NCBI GenBank assembly: GCA_023953905.1
Contig: JAMLJA010000004.1
Location: 124,001 to 188,000, forward strand
From: Rhizobiaceae bacterium
GTDB lineage: Bacteria > Pseudomonadota > Alphaproteobacteria > Rhizobiales > Rhizobiaceae
Direction: 5' to 3'
DNA length: 64,000 nucleotides
Position 1 is the stretch's first letter. Each line of letters starts with the position of its first letter. Below are positions 1 through 9,178 of this stretch, in pieces. The position numbers and the translations under genes are program-made. The notes below the pieces were generated by a model, which did not search any database, had not been told where the DNA came from, and was given only the letters and a program-made list of their open reading frames with translations.

Positions 1-1653
1 GATCGGGAAAGACGAGATTTCGAAGCCGGCCTCGGCCACGAGGTTGATGCATTCTTGCGTGGAGAAAGTACCCGCAGAACGTTTATCACCAGATTCGGGC
101 AGATGACGGGCATGCTGGCCGTTTCCGGCTCGGCGCTCACGGCAGTCACGGACTGGGCGATGGCCCAGCAGGCCGCTGAACTTGCCGATCCAAGTACACC
201 TCTTGGACAGGCACAGGCGCTTGCACTCAAGGCGTCGCAAGGCGAACCGGCTGACGGCTCTGCGTTCAGAGCGGTCGAGGCTGCAAAGCAGTATTCGGGC
301 GTCACGCTCAACATGACATCGGAAGCAGGATTGCAGGCGCTTGATCCGCGCAACTTCAGCGGACCGATGTGGGAGCAACTGACCGGCATCAAGACCAACG
401 TGGCGGAACTGGCGCATCCCGACCTCTACTCGAAGGCGGTGGCCGAGCATATCGGCAATTCCGGCGCCTATGACGTTCTGGACATTTCGCCGTCCTGGAC
501 GCCGTCGCTCGCCGATGGCGGCGTGATCGCGCCTCTGGACGATTACATCTCCAAATACATGAACATGGCCGACCTTGAGGATTACCATCCACTGTACAAG
601 GCCCTGCCGACCTACAAGGGCAAGATCTGGGGCTTCTTCGATGACGGCGATATCTTCGCGCTCTACTACCGCAAGGACATTTTCGAGGATCCGAAGCTGA
701 AGGAAGCCTATCAGGCCAAGTTCAACGCGGAACTCGCGCCCCCGAAAACCTGGGACGAATACAACCAGATCGCTCAGTTCATCACGGACCAGATGGCGCC
801 AAACGTCTATGGCGCGGGCCACTTCCGCAAAGCGGGAAGCCCCGGCAACCAGTTCGACTTCCTGCAACAGTTCCGTACCAATGGCGGCAAGCTGTTCGAC
901 GACGACATGAAGGCGGGCCTGGCATCGGAAGCCGGAATGAAGACGCTCAAGAACATGATGGCGTCCAACGCCGCGTCAATGCCCGGCAACAACGAACTCG
1001 ATGCTGTCTCGCTTTGGGCCGCGTTCCTCACCGGCAAGGTGGCGATGATCTATTCATGGCCACCCTCCGGTCGCATGGCCGCAAATTACTCGCAGAGCGC
1101 GACGGCAATCAACTTCATTCCGCAATCCCAGATCGCCGGAAAGGTCGGATATGCGGTTGTGCCGGGCAACCCTGAACATGCGACAGGCTTCAACAAGGCG
1201 CTTGCCGCAGGGTCGTCCAATCTCGAAGCCGCGTACCTGCTCATGCAGTGGATCACTTCGCCACCAGTGTCGCTGGCACGCGTCATGCTGCCTTACGCGC
1301 TGCGCGATCCGTATCGGCTCTCGCATTTCAAGTCGGACCTCTATGCCGGCCTGTTCCCGAGCGCCAAGGAGTATCTGTACAATCTGAACAACTCGGCAAA
1401 TGTCGGTCTTCTCGATCCGATCATGCCCGGCGCACAGGAATATTTCCTGAGCATAGACCGTATGTGTACGGAGGTCTGGGCGGGCGGTGATCCGGATGCT
1501 GCGTTGAAGACCGCGGCGGCGGAAATGGACTCGACCACGGAACGCCTCGGTGTGGATTCCCAGAAGGCGTTCTACGCGGAGTTCCTCAAGCTCCCCGGTG
1601 CCACGGCCGACAACACGGTCGAAAAACTCGGCATGGCCGTGAAGCTTGACTAA
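1..1653 (+). CDS. ABC transporter sugar-type extracellular substrate-binding protein (5' end outside window)
   Basis: Family 1 solute-binding protein for the permease/ATPase genes that follow; it should capture a sugar or related compound in the periplasm. The reading frame is open from the first base, and the residues before the TTG at 55 (EVDAFLRGESTRR) read like real protein, so the true start probably lies left of the window; a TTG start at 55 is the alternative. A twin-arginine motif (S-T-R-R-T-F) sits before a hydrophobic stretch, which suggests export in folded form by the Tat system. The body has the GxWTPSLADGG and YRKDIFEDP type segments typical of this family. A GC-rich stem-loop follows the stop codon. 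The substrate cannot be read from the sequence; the linked lactonase-like gene suggests a branched or oxidised pentose. Confidence 0.85.
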   Translation, partial: DRERRDFEAGLGHEVDAFLRGESTRRTFITRFGQMTGMLAVSGSALTAVTDWAMAQQAAELADPSTPLGQAQALALKASQGEPADGSAFRAVEAAKQYSGVTLNMTSEAGLQALDPRNFSGPMWEQLTGIKTNVAELAHPDLYSKAVAEHIGNSGAYDVLDISPSWTPSLADGGVIAPLDDYISKYMNMADLEDYHPLYKALPTYKGKIWGFFDDGDIFALYYRKDIFEDPKLKEAYQAKFNAELAPPKTWDEYNQIAQFITDQMAPNVYGAGHFRKAGSPGNQFDFLQQFRTNGGKLFDDDMKAGLASEAGMKTLKNMMASNAASMPGNNELDAVSLWAAFLTGKVAMIYSWPPSGRMAANYSQSATAINFIPQSQIAGKVGYAVVPGNPEHATGFNKALAAGSSNLEAAYLLMQWITSPPVSLARVMLPYALRDPYRLSHFKSDLYAGLFPSAKEYLYNLNNSANVGLLDPIMPGAQEYFLSIDRMCTEVWAGGDPDAALKTAAAEMDSTTERLGVDSQKAFYAEFLKLPGATADNTVEKLGMAVKLD

Positions 1654-1660
1654 TCCAGTT

Positions 1661-1691
1661 GTGTCGGCCCCCCCGCGGGGGGGCCCGACAC
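1661..1691 (+). promoter_or_regulatory. intercistronic stem-loop after binding-protein gene
   Basis: A near-perfect inverted repeat: gtgtcgg plus seven C, a two-base GC centre, then seven G plus ccgacac with one bulged C. It lies between the binding-protein stop and the first permease start and has no T-tract, so it looks like an mRNA-stabilising or partial attenuation element that keeps binding protein more abundant than permease, as known for malE-malF type operons. The role is inferred. Confidence 0.65.
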
Positions 1692-1733
1692 TCGCTCCAC
1701 ATCTCATTTCCGCATGTGTGCAGGCGCCAAACT

Positions 1734-2675
1734 ATGGCTGAAGTCTTCAGAATAACGCCTATGGAAGCGGCAGGCGCGCCGCCCCGGCTCTCGTCACTTG
1801 CGGCGTGGAGCGAACGGCACTTCAAGTGGCTGCTCGTCGCGCCCGCCGTTTTGCTGATACTGGCGCTCTCGATCTACCCGCTCGTGTTCTCCCTCGTCGT
1901 CTCGTTCATCAACTACGACTTTCAGGTTCCGGGGCACGATTTTGTCGGCTTGCGGAATTTCGAACGCGTGATCGCCGACCCCGTGGCGCGACGGTCGCTT
2001 GTCATCACGGCTTTCCTGTCGGGCACCAGCGTCATCATAGAGTTTGGCCTCGGCCTGCTTGTCGCTCTGGCGATGGTCAAGAGCTTTCGCGGACGCGGTC
2101 TCGTGATGTCGATCCTGATCGTGCCGCTCTTCATCAGCCCGGTAATTGTCGGGCAGGCCTGGACGCTCATGCTTCAACGCCCGTTTGGCCCAACCAATTA
2201 TGTCCTCAGCCAGATTCTCGGGCAGGAAGTGACAATCAGCTGGCTGACGCAGGCGCCCTGGCTCTACATCTCGCTCATTCTTGCCGATGTCTGGCAGTGG
2301 ACGCCTTTCATGTTCGTCATACTGCTCGCGGGGCTGACGGCAATCCCGAACAATCTCTATGAGGCCGCCGAGCTCGACGGTGTCGGCGCGTGGGACGCCT
2401 TTCGCTGGATCACGCTGCCGCATCTGATGCCCATGATCCTGCTCGCGCTGACCTTCAGGCTGCTCGACGCCATACGCATGTTCGATACGATCTTCATCAT
2501 GACGGGCGGGGGACCGGGCACGCAGACCTACACGGCCACCTACTACCTCTACACAATCGGGTTTGCGCAGTTCAATCTGTCCCAGGCGACAGCCGGAAGC
2601 TGGCTGTTCCTCATCTTCACCGCACTTGTGGTCATACTTCTGGTGCGCCGGCTGTTGAAAGTGGAGCCGGTCTGA
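1734..2675 (+). CDS. ABC sugar transporter permease (MalF/UgpA type)
   Basis: Inner-membrane permease of the binding-protein-dependent sugar importer, 313 aa with about six membrane segments. The first is around residues 28-52 (VAPAVLLILALSIYPLVFSL). The EAA loop that contacts the ATPase is visible at about 210-230 (EAAELDGVGAWDAFRWITLP). The ATG at 1734 is preferred to an in-frame start at 1659 because the earlier one would translate the stem-loop. The stop codon overlaps the next start in a TGATG arrangement, which implies translational coupling with the second permease. Confidence 0.85.
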   Translation: MAEVFRITPMEAAGAPPRLSSLAAWSERHFKWLLVAPAVLLILALSIYPLVFSLVVSFINYDFQVPGHDFVGLRNFERVIADPVARRSLVITAFLSGTSVIIEFGLGLLVALAMVKSFRGRGLVMSILIVPLFISPVIVGQAWTLMLQRPFGPTNYVLSQILGQEVTISWLTQAPWLYISLILADVWQWTPFMFVILLAGLTAIPNNLYEAAELDGVGAWDAFRWITLPHLMPMILLALTFRLLDAIRMFDTIFIMTGGGPGTQTYTATYYLYTIGFAQFNLSQATAGSWLFLIFTALVVILLVRRLLKVEPV

Positions 2676-3523
2676 TGGCGGCACGTGGCTCAAGCTTCCT
2701 GTCGCAGCGGCGGCTCGCCTCGATCGGGCGTTACCTGCTCCTCGGCTTCTTCCTGCTGTTCGTGCTGGCGCCGATCTACTGGATGTTCAACACGTCGATC
2801 AAACCGAGCAGCGACTATCTGGCAATACCGCCGGTCTGGTTCCCCGATGAGCCGACGCTCGTCCATTATGAAGCGGCGCTGTTCACCTATCGGGGTCTGC
2901 AAGGCATCATCAACAGCCTGATCGTTTCGCTGTCGGCAACTGCCCTGTCCGCATTGCTCGGCACCTTGATGGCCTACAGCCTCGCCCGCTTCAACACGGG
3001 CGGCCAGCATCTCTCTTTCTGGGTGCTTTCGCAACGTTTCCTGCCGCCCGTCGGCATCGTTCTCCCGGTCTTCCTGATCTATCGCAACCTCGGAATCCAC
3101 GACACGCATTTCGGTCTGATCATGGCCTACACGGTGTTCACCCTGCCGGTCTCGGTATGGATGATGTTCGCCTATTTCCGGCAGATGCCGAAATCCATGG
3201 AAGAGGCCGCCCTGGTTGACGGCTGGACCCGATGGCAAGCCTTCTGGCGCGTTGCGGTGCCGCTTGCCGCCCCCGCCATCGTCGCGGCGGCAGTGTTCGC
3301 CTTCATCGCGTGCTGGACGGAATTCTTCTTCGCACTCGTGCTCACGGGTCGAACCGCATTCACGCTGCCCACGGTCTTCCGGTCGTTCATCGGGTTCCAG
3401 GGCGCTCAATATGGCGAAGCCGCCGCACTCGCGATTGTGTCGCTCGGACCCTCGATCGTGCTGGGCGTTCTGGCTCAAAAACACCTTGTGCGAGGACTCA
3501 CCCTTGGTGCGGTCCGTGGCTAG
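2675..3523 (+). CDS. ABC sugar transporter permease (MalG/UgpE type)
   Basis: Second membrane subunit of the same sugar importer, 282 aa, with six predicted membrane segments and an EAA motif near residues 177-197 (EEAALVDGWTRWQAFWRVAVP). The start ATG overlaps the stop of the upstream permease by one base. An upstream in-frame extension exists but lies entirely inside the previous gene. The ATPase gene follows 14 bases after the stop. It should form a heterodimer with the preceding permease. Confidence 0.85.
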   Translation: MAARGSSFLSQRRLASIGRYLLLGFFLLFVLAPIYWMFNTSIKPSSDYLAIPPVWFPDEPTLVHYEAALFTYRGLQGIINSLIVSLSATALSALLGTLMAYSLARFNTGGQHLSFWVLSQRFLPPVGIVLPVFLIYRNLGIHDTHFGLIMAYTVFTLPVSVWMMFAYFRQMPKSMEEAALVDGWTRWQAFWRVAVPLAAPAIVAAAVFAFIACWTEFFFALVLTGRTAFTLPTVFRSFIGFQGAQYGEAAALAIVSLGPSIVLGVLAQKHLVRGLTLGAVRG

Positions 3524-3537
3524 GAAGAACGGAACAA

Positions 3538-4632
3538 ATGGCTGAAGTAAACATCCAACGACTTGAAAAGCACTATGGCGCGTTCCACGCCGTACGTGGC
3601 ATCGACCTGGAAATTCCGGACGGCGAATTCACCGTTCTGGTTGGCCCCTCAGGTTGCGGCAAGAGCACCCTGCTCCGCACGATCGCCGGGCTGGAAGAAG
3701 CGTCCGGGGGATCGATCTCCATCAATGGAAAGGTGGTCAACGATGATCGCCCGCGCGACCGCGACGTGGCCATGGTGTTTCAGGATTACGCGCTCTATCC
3801 GCATATGACGGTCGCCAACAATATCGGGTTCGGGCTCAAGGCCCGGAAAATGCCCAAGGCCGAAATCGAGAAGCGCGTCGGCGAAGCGGCACAGATGCTG
3901 GGCATCGTGCCGCTGCTCGAGCGTTTTCCGCGACAGCTTTCCGGCGGTCAGAGACAGCGCGTCGCCATCGGGCGCGCCATTGTGCGCAATCCCAGCATCT
4001 TTTTGTTCGACGAACCACTTTCGAACCTCGATGCGCAATTGCGCGACGAGATGCGCGGCGAGATCAAACGGCTGCATCAGGACATCGCCACCACGATGAT
4101 CTACGTGACGCACGACCAGATCGAAGCAATGACGCTGGCTGACCGGATCGTGCTCATGCGCGACGGGCTGATCGAACAGCAGGGCGCGCCGTTGGACCTG
4201 TTCGAACGACCTGCCACCACCTTCGTCGCAGGATTTCTCGGCTCTCCGAAAATGAGCTTTCTGCCAGGTCGCCTCGGCGCGCGCGATGGACAGGTGGGCG
4301 TTGCGGTCGGCGAGCACTTCATGCCGCTGCCACAGGGACGCGCGCCGGACACGGTCAAAGGCGAGAAGTCGGTGCTGCTTGGCTTGCGGCCCGAGCATAT
4401 CAGCCGCGCCCAGGGAGAGGCTCCCACGCCGGGCTCTGTCAGATACGACGCGCTCATCGATCTGGTTCAACCCACCGGCTCACGCAGCTACGCCACGTTT
4501 CGCCTTGGTCGGGAGCCTGTCGTAGCCGAACTGCAGGCCCATGACGTCAGCCGCGCCGGACAAAAGCTGGCGCTCGACATCAATATGAACAGGGCGTCGA
4601 TCTTCGATGCCGAGACAGGGAGAGCGATCTGA
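3538..4632 (+). CDS. sugar ABC transporter ATP-binding protein (UgpC/MalK family)
   Basis: Cytoplasmic ATPase energising the importer, 364 aa. Walker A GPSGCGKST is at about 36-44, the Q-loop at VFQDYALYPH, the ABC signature LSGGQRQR at about 134-141 and Walker B with IFLFDEPLSNLD at about 154-165. The D-loop and H-loop histidine (YVTHDQIEAM) follow. The C-terminal third is the TOBE/regulatory region typical of the MalK group, so the length fits. The ATG at 3538 has GGAAC just upstream; the longer frame starting at 3232 lies inside the permease. The stop overlaps the next start (TGATG). Confidence 0.9.
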   Translation: MAEVNIQRLEKHYGAFHAVRGIDLEIPDGEFTVLVGPSGCGKSTLLRTIAGLEEASGGSISINGKVVNDDRPRDRDVAMVFQDYALYPHMTVANNIGFGLKARKMPKAEIEKRVGEAAQMLGIVPLLERFPRQLSGGQRQRVAIGRAIVRNPSIFLFDEPLSNLDAQLRDEMRGEIKRLHQDIATTMIYVTHDQIEAMTLADRIVLMRDGLIEQQGAPLDLFERPATTFVAGFLGSPKMSFLPGRLGARDGQVGVAVGEHFMPLPQGRAPDTVKGEKSVLLGLRPEHISRAQGEAPTPGSVRYDALIDLVQPTGSRSYATFRLGREPVVAELQAHDVSRAGQKLALDINMNRASIFDAETGRAI

Positions 4633-6599
4633 TGGCATCCGCTGCCCCATCCACGGCGATCCGCCTTTTCGGTACCGAACAGACAGATGCGCCCATGCGC
4701 GAATTGCGTGCAGGCTCCCTGTGCGTTCAGTTCGACAATGGCGCATTGCGCTATGTGCGGTTTGGAGGGGTCGAGGTGCTGCGGGCAATCGCCTTTCTCG
4801 TCCGCGATGATAACTGGGGGACATTCGCTCCGCACATCGAGAATCTCGACATTCAGGAGAATTCAGGCGGCTTCACCGTCACCTATCGCGCAAGCTGCGC
4901 TGACGCTTCCCGCAGGCTCAACTATGAGGCGCGGATCACTGGCAGCGCTGACGGCGCCCTGTCCTTCACGGTCGATGCGATGCCGGAAACCGACGTTCTC
5001 ACAAACAGAACCGGTTTCATAGTGCTCCATCCGATCCGGGACATCGCCGGACGTCCGGTCAAGGTCGTGCATGATGACGGACGCGAAGAGCGCTCGATCT
5101 TTCCGGAAAATGTAGATCCGCGATGCCCATTCACCGATATTCGCTCACTTTCGCATGAGATTTCCCCGGGTGTCTGGGCCACCTGCACCATGGATGGGGA
5201 CGCTTACGAAATGGAAGATCAGCGCAACTGGTCTGATGCTTCCTACAAAACCTATGTCCGACCGCTTCGAAGGCCATGGCCCTATCAGTTGGACAGGGGG
5301 CAGAAATTTACTCAAGCCGTCAGTCTTTCGTTTTCAGGCAGGCCAAGTTCGAAATCGGACGCCGTTAACGAGGACAGCATAGGTGTCATCACGATCGGCG
5401 AGGCATACGGTGTGGTCCCTTCGATCGGCATCGGTGTACCGGCGGACGAGGCGAGCCATGCGGTTGGCGTTCCAGACCTCATCAAGCAGTTGGGGCCGCG
5501 CTGGCTGGTCTGCCAGATCGATCTACGCCTCGGCCATGGCAAGAGCGAACTTGAGAGATATGCGGCTCTTGGCAAACTCGCAGGAGCGCAAATCGTCCTG
5601 GAAATCATAACGAAGGGCTCGCTCGACCCGCTCGCGGAACTCGCGCCCATCGGGGAGGCGCTGCGCGCGATCAAGATGACGCCCGAAGCGGTCAGCGTTT
5701 TTCCCGCACAGGACATGAAGTCCGTCCAGCCGGATGCTGCATGGCCGGAAATGCCAACCTTCGAGGAAAGCTATGCTGCCGCGCGAAAGGCGTTTCCCGG
5801 CGTCAGGCTCGGTGGGGGAATGGCCGCCTATTTCACGGAACTCAACCGCAAACGTCCCCCCGACGCATTGCTGGACTACGTGACCTTCACAACCTGTCCG
5901 AGCGTGCACGCGGCCGACGACGTTTCCGTCATGGAGACCCTGGAAGCTATTCCGCATCTGATACGGTCTGCCCGGTCTTTTTTCGCCAAAGATCGTCCCT
6001 TGCGGATAGGGCCAAGCCAGCTCGGGTGTCGGGAGAATCCCTACGGACAATCGACGACACCAAACCCAGACAACAGGCGGGCATGTCTCAGCCGCCTCGA
6101 CCCGAGACAGCGCGGGCTCTTCAATGCCGCCTGGACCGTTGGCTATGTTGCCGCGGCCGCCCGCGAGGGCGTGGAGGCGATCGCGCTCGGCTCTCCGACA
6201 GGCCCGTTCGGGCTCATCCATCGCAAAGCGGATTTCGATCAGCCCTGGTTTGACGATCAGGACGGCACGTCCGTCTACCCGGCCTATCATGTCATGGCCG
6301 GACTGGCGCAGCTTTCCGGCGCGACCCTGGTCGATGTCGAGATTGCCGGCGGTGACGGCGTCGAGGCGTTGGCGGCCCGCAAGGAAGGGCAAACAGTTCT
6401 CTGGCTTGCAAACCTGACGGCGGAGACCCGGAAGCTACGCCTTGCCGATCCGGCTGGAACGGCGCGTGTGAGTATATTGTCGGCAGAGAGCTTTGAACGC
6501 GCGGCCGCGGCGCCGGACTTTATGGCCGTCGCATCCCATGCGTTCGAAGGCAACAGTCTGGAGCTTGGCGCCTACGCGGTGGCGCGCGTCGTCATGTAG
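4632..6599 (+). CDS. D-apionate lactonase-like protein
   Basis: A 655-aa protein without signal peptide or membrane segment. It appears to have three parts: an N-terminal beta-rich region (about 1-245), a central TIM-barrel-like region (about 250-560) and a short C-terminal beta region. The segment with FPENVDPRCPFTDIRSLSHE and YEMEDQRNWSDASYKTYVRP (about 155-215) matches what I recall of the large ApnL-type D-apionate lactonases of rhizobia, which hydrolyse D-apionolactone in apiose breakdown. This is recognition from memory, not a search. The start overlaps the ATPase stop, so it is co-translated with the importer, which suggests that importer and enzyme act on the same compound. An uncharacterised sugar-lactone hydrolase with another substrate is the main alternative. 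Confidence 0.6.
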   Translation: MASAAPSTAIRLFGTEQTDAPMRELRAGSLCVQFDNGALRYVRFGGVEVLRAIAFLVRDDNWGTFAPHIENLDIQENSGGFTVTYRASCADASRRLNYEARITGSADGALSFTVDAMPETDVLTNRTGFIVLHPIRDIAGRPVKVVHDDGREERSIFPENVDPRCPFTDIRSLSHEISPGVWATCTMDGDAYEMEDQRNWSDASYKTYVRPLRRPWPYQLDRGQKFTQAVSLSFSGRPSSKSDAVNEDSIGVITIGEAYGVVPSIGIGVPADEASHAVGVPDLIKQLGPRWLVCQIDLRLGHGKSELERYAALGKLAGAQIVLEIITKGSLDPLAELAPIGEALRAIKMTPEAVSVFPAQDMKSVQPDAAWPEMPTFEESYAAARKAFPGVRLGGGMAAYFTELNRKRPPDALLDYVTFTTCPSVHAADDVSVMETLEAIPHLIRSARSFFAKDRPLRIGPSQLGCRENPYGQSTTPNPDNRRACLSRLDPRQRGLFNAAWTVGYVAAAAREGVEAIALGSPTGPFGLIHRKADFDQPWFDDQDGTSVYPAYHVMAGLAQLSGATLVDVEIAGGDGVEALAARKEGQTVLWLANLTAETRKLRLADPAGTARVSILSAESFERAAAAPDFMAVASHAFEGNSLELGAYAVARVVM

Positions 6600-6638
6600 A
6601 TCCGAGGCACAGCTGAGGCGTGGAAAATTCCGGCACGC

Positions 6639-7508
6639 CTATTTCAAGAGATCGATCTGCTCGGGCATGAGTGCATTTCCCGATCCTGATTTCACAAGAC
6701 CGTCCAGTGTCTGGAAGACGCCTTCCGCGACCGCATTCGCAACATGCATGGTCGCCGTCATGTCCCGATAATAGCCGATATCCTTGTGCGCATTGCCGAT
6801 GCTGAAGCGGAACTGATCTGTTTCCCGTGAGAGAATGTAGGGCTTCATGCGGTCCAGCGCGACGCCATTGCCACCGCCCCTCGCAAGGCAGTCGACAAAG
6901 GTGTCCATCGATACCCCGCCCTTTGCCGCGCAGGCAGCGGCTTCCGCGATAAGCGTCGCTGAGCCGAGCGATACGAAATTGTGCAGAAGCTTCAATTGAT
7001 GCCCGGTGCCGACGCCCCCAGCGTGGAAGATGTTCTCCGCGAAGGCGGACAAGAGTGGTCGGACTGATTCAAGCGTCTCCGCGTCCCCGCCGACTAGCAG
7101 GTTCAGCCTTCCCTCTTCGGCCTCCTTCGGCGTTCTCGTCATGGCCGCATCGATAAAACGGGCGCCGCGTTCCGCGACCTTGGCCGCCAATGCGACCGTC
7201 GAATCTGGCTGAGCGGTGGAGCAGTCAATGATCAACGTACCGGCTCGAACAGCGTCCAGCAGCCGACCGCTGCCAAGAAGCACATCCTCCACCTGAGGTG
7301 ATCCCGTCACACACAGGATGACAATGTCGCACTCGGCAGCCAACTCGGCTGTCGTATCGCGACCCCGCGCGCCTGCCTGGTCAAGATCGTCGGTCGACTG
7401 ATTGCCGTCGTGCCGCAGATAGGAAAGAGACCAGCCCTTCGTCACAATGTTCTTGGCGATGCCATGGCCCATGAGGCCGACACCGATCACACCGACCGAC
7501 TGTTTCAT
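6639..7508 (-). CDS. NAD(P)-dependent beta-hydroxyacid dehydrogenase (3-hydroxyisobutyrate dehydrogenase family)
   Basis: A 289-aa oxidoreductase of the 6-phosphogluconate/3-hydroxyisobutyrate dehydrogenase superfamily. The Rossmann motif GVIGVGLMGHGIA is at residues 6-18, and the conserved lysine region GHQLKLLHNF is near 165-175. The usual substrate motif DAPVSGG reads DAAMTRTP instead, so the substrate is unlikely to be hydroxyisobutyrate itself. It lies 27 bases downstream of the amidase on the same strand, so the two were probably one operon divergent from the peptide-type ABC system. Its 3' end faces the lactonase-like gene with a 39-base gap. Confidence 0.8.
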   Translation of the reverse strand: MKQSVGVIGVGLMGHGIAKNIVTKGWSLSYLRHDGNQSTDDLDQAGARGRDTTAELAAECDIVILCVTGSPQVEDVLLGSGRLLDAVRAGTLIIDCSTAQPDSTVALAAKVAERGARFIDAAMTRTPKEAEEGRLNLLVGGDAETLESVRPLLSAFAENIFHAGGVGTGHQLKLLHNFVSLGSATLIAEAAACAAKGGVSMDTFVDCLARGGGNGVALDRMKPYILSRETDQFRFSIGNAHKDIGYYRDMTATMHVANAVAEGVFQTLDGLVKSGSGNALMPEQIDLLK

Positions 7509-7535
7509 TGCAATTCTCCGGACGTGTGAAAGGGC

Positions 7536-8926
7536 TCAGTCGATCGGGCGGCGAAGATGCCAGCTTGTTGCCTGCTGAAAAGCGTGGCCCGCTGCACAGA
7601 GCACATCCTCCGACAGGTGCTTTCCGACCAGTTGCAAAGAGATCGGGACGTTGTTGCTGGAAAAGCCCGCCGGCAGCACGATGGTCGGATTTCCGGCCAG
7701 ATCGAAAGGCGCTGTGTAGCGGATCATCTGGAGCAATACATCGTCGTCCGCGCCAAATGCCTCCAGTTCAGAAACTGTCGGCGTCGGCGTCGTCATTGTG
7801 GGAATGAGCATCAGGTCCACGTGTTCGAATGCCGCCGAGAGACGTCCCGAGAATTCCAGCCGATTTACCCAGGCGTTCGCGACCGCTTCGCCGCTCACCT
7901 TGCGACCGTGCTCAATCAGTCCAGCCATTCCCGCATCGTACTCGCTGGCGCGTGATGGATAGGTCGCGGCATGTACCTTGGCGGTCTCAGCCCCGCATAT
8001 GTCGAACCATCCGCGCAACGCATCATATGGCGAGACGGAAGGAGAGCGGGCGAATGCGCGCCCAGCACGCCAACACGGATGGCCGCCTCGACCGCGGCAA
8101 CCACCTCGGGATGCGTTCGCGTCGATACGAAACTCTCATCATAGCCGATGCGAAGTCCGTTGATGCCCCGACGCGTCGCCTCGAGATAGTCCGGCACATG
8201 AGCCGACGACGCCGTTCCATCGCGTTCGTCCGGGCCTGCGATGACACGCAAGATTGCGGAGGCATCGGCGGCACTGCGGGCAAAAGGTCCGATATGGTCC
8301 AGCGAGTGCGAGAGCGTGAAGCAACCATAGCGACTGACCCGTCCCCAGGTTGGCTTGATGCCGGTGACATTGTTGCAGGCAGAAGGAAAGCGAATCGATC
8401 CGCCGGTGTCGGTGGACAACGCACCGAATGTCATGCCTGTCGCTGTTGCGACACCTGACCCGCTGGACGACGTGCCGGCCCAATAGTCGGCATTCCAGGG
8501 ATTGATAGGCGTCGGAAACACGGGGTGATTGTTGGTGTAGGCACCTTCCGTCAGCGTCAGCTTTCCCAGGATGATTGCGCCGGCCGCGTAGAGACGTTCG
8601 ATTACCGTGGCGTCATAGTCGGGCACGAAGTCCTTGTAGATCAGCATGCCGGCCGATGTCGCGGCGTCCTTGGTGTAGAGCAGATCCTTGACGGCAAGTG
8701 GAACGCCATGAAGCGGACCACGCCAAAGTCCCTTGGCGATTTCGCCTTCGGCGATCCGGGCTCGCGCCAGGGCCTGTTCGCCCATCACGGTAATGTAGGC
8801 ATGGAGATTACCGTCGATCGTCTCGATGCGATCGTGCATGGAGCGCACAACTTCGACCGGGGAAATTGCCCCGGTACGCAGGTGCTCTGACAACTTGAGA
8901 AGCGGCCAATAGTGAAGTTCCGACAT
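7536..8926 (-). pseudogene. amidase, disrupted by frameshift(s)
   Basis: Amidase-signature-family hydrolase split over two frames. The N-terminal part starts at 8926 (ATG with GGGGGAG upstream) and carries the catalytic lysine (LAVKDLLYTK) and the serine-rich motif GTSSSGSGVATATGM with downstream GGSIRFPSACNN. It runs in frame to about 8060. The C-terminal part (from YDALRGWFDICGAE to the end at 7536) continues in another frame. Between about 8030 and 8062 homologous-looking segments occur in more than one frame (GVLGA, then RIRPLS, then VSPYDALRG), so two small indels or a sequencing error are both possible. As written, the product would be truncated with a missense tail. The longer upstream frame (to 9478) is not coding. 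Confidence 0.8.
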
Positions 8927-9033
8927 CCGGCTCCCCCTTTCAGACTTTGATCGCGCCCTTGAAATCAGGCGTTGGCGCGTTCGAGTGTTGTGCAAAGCTT
9001 CTGACAGCTGCACCGAAAAAGCAATAAAATAAA

Positions 9034-9062
9034 TTGACAACTTTGCGCATACGACCCTACGA
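9034..9062 (+). promoter_or_regulatory. candidate promoter for peptide-type ABC operon
   Basis: TTGACA at 9034-9039, a 17-base spacer, then CTACGA at 9057-9062. This fits an alphaproteobacterial housekeeping promoter and lies about 117 bases before the binding-protein start, in the 252-base region divergent from the amidase. The rest of that region shows nothing further that I can name. Confidence 0.4.
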
Positions 9063-9178
9063 TTTGATTGAGTAACGCCGATAAGGCCGCCGCGAAAAGA
9101 ACGGCACGGCAAAGGTTCGTAACCCGCGCCAGTAGCGCACCCCAATTTGATGAACGCACCCTTCAGAGAGGACTGAAC

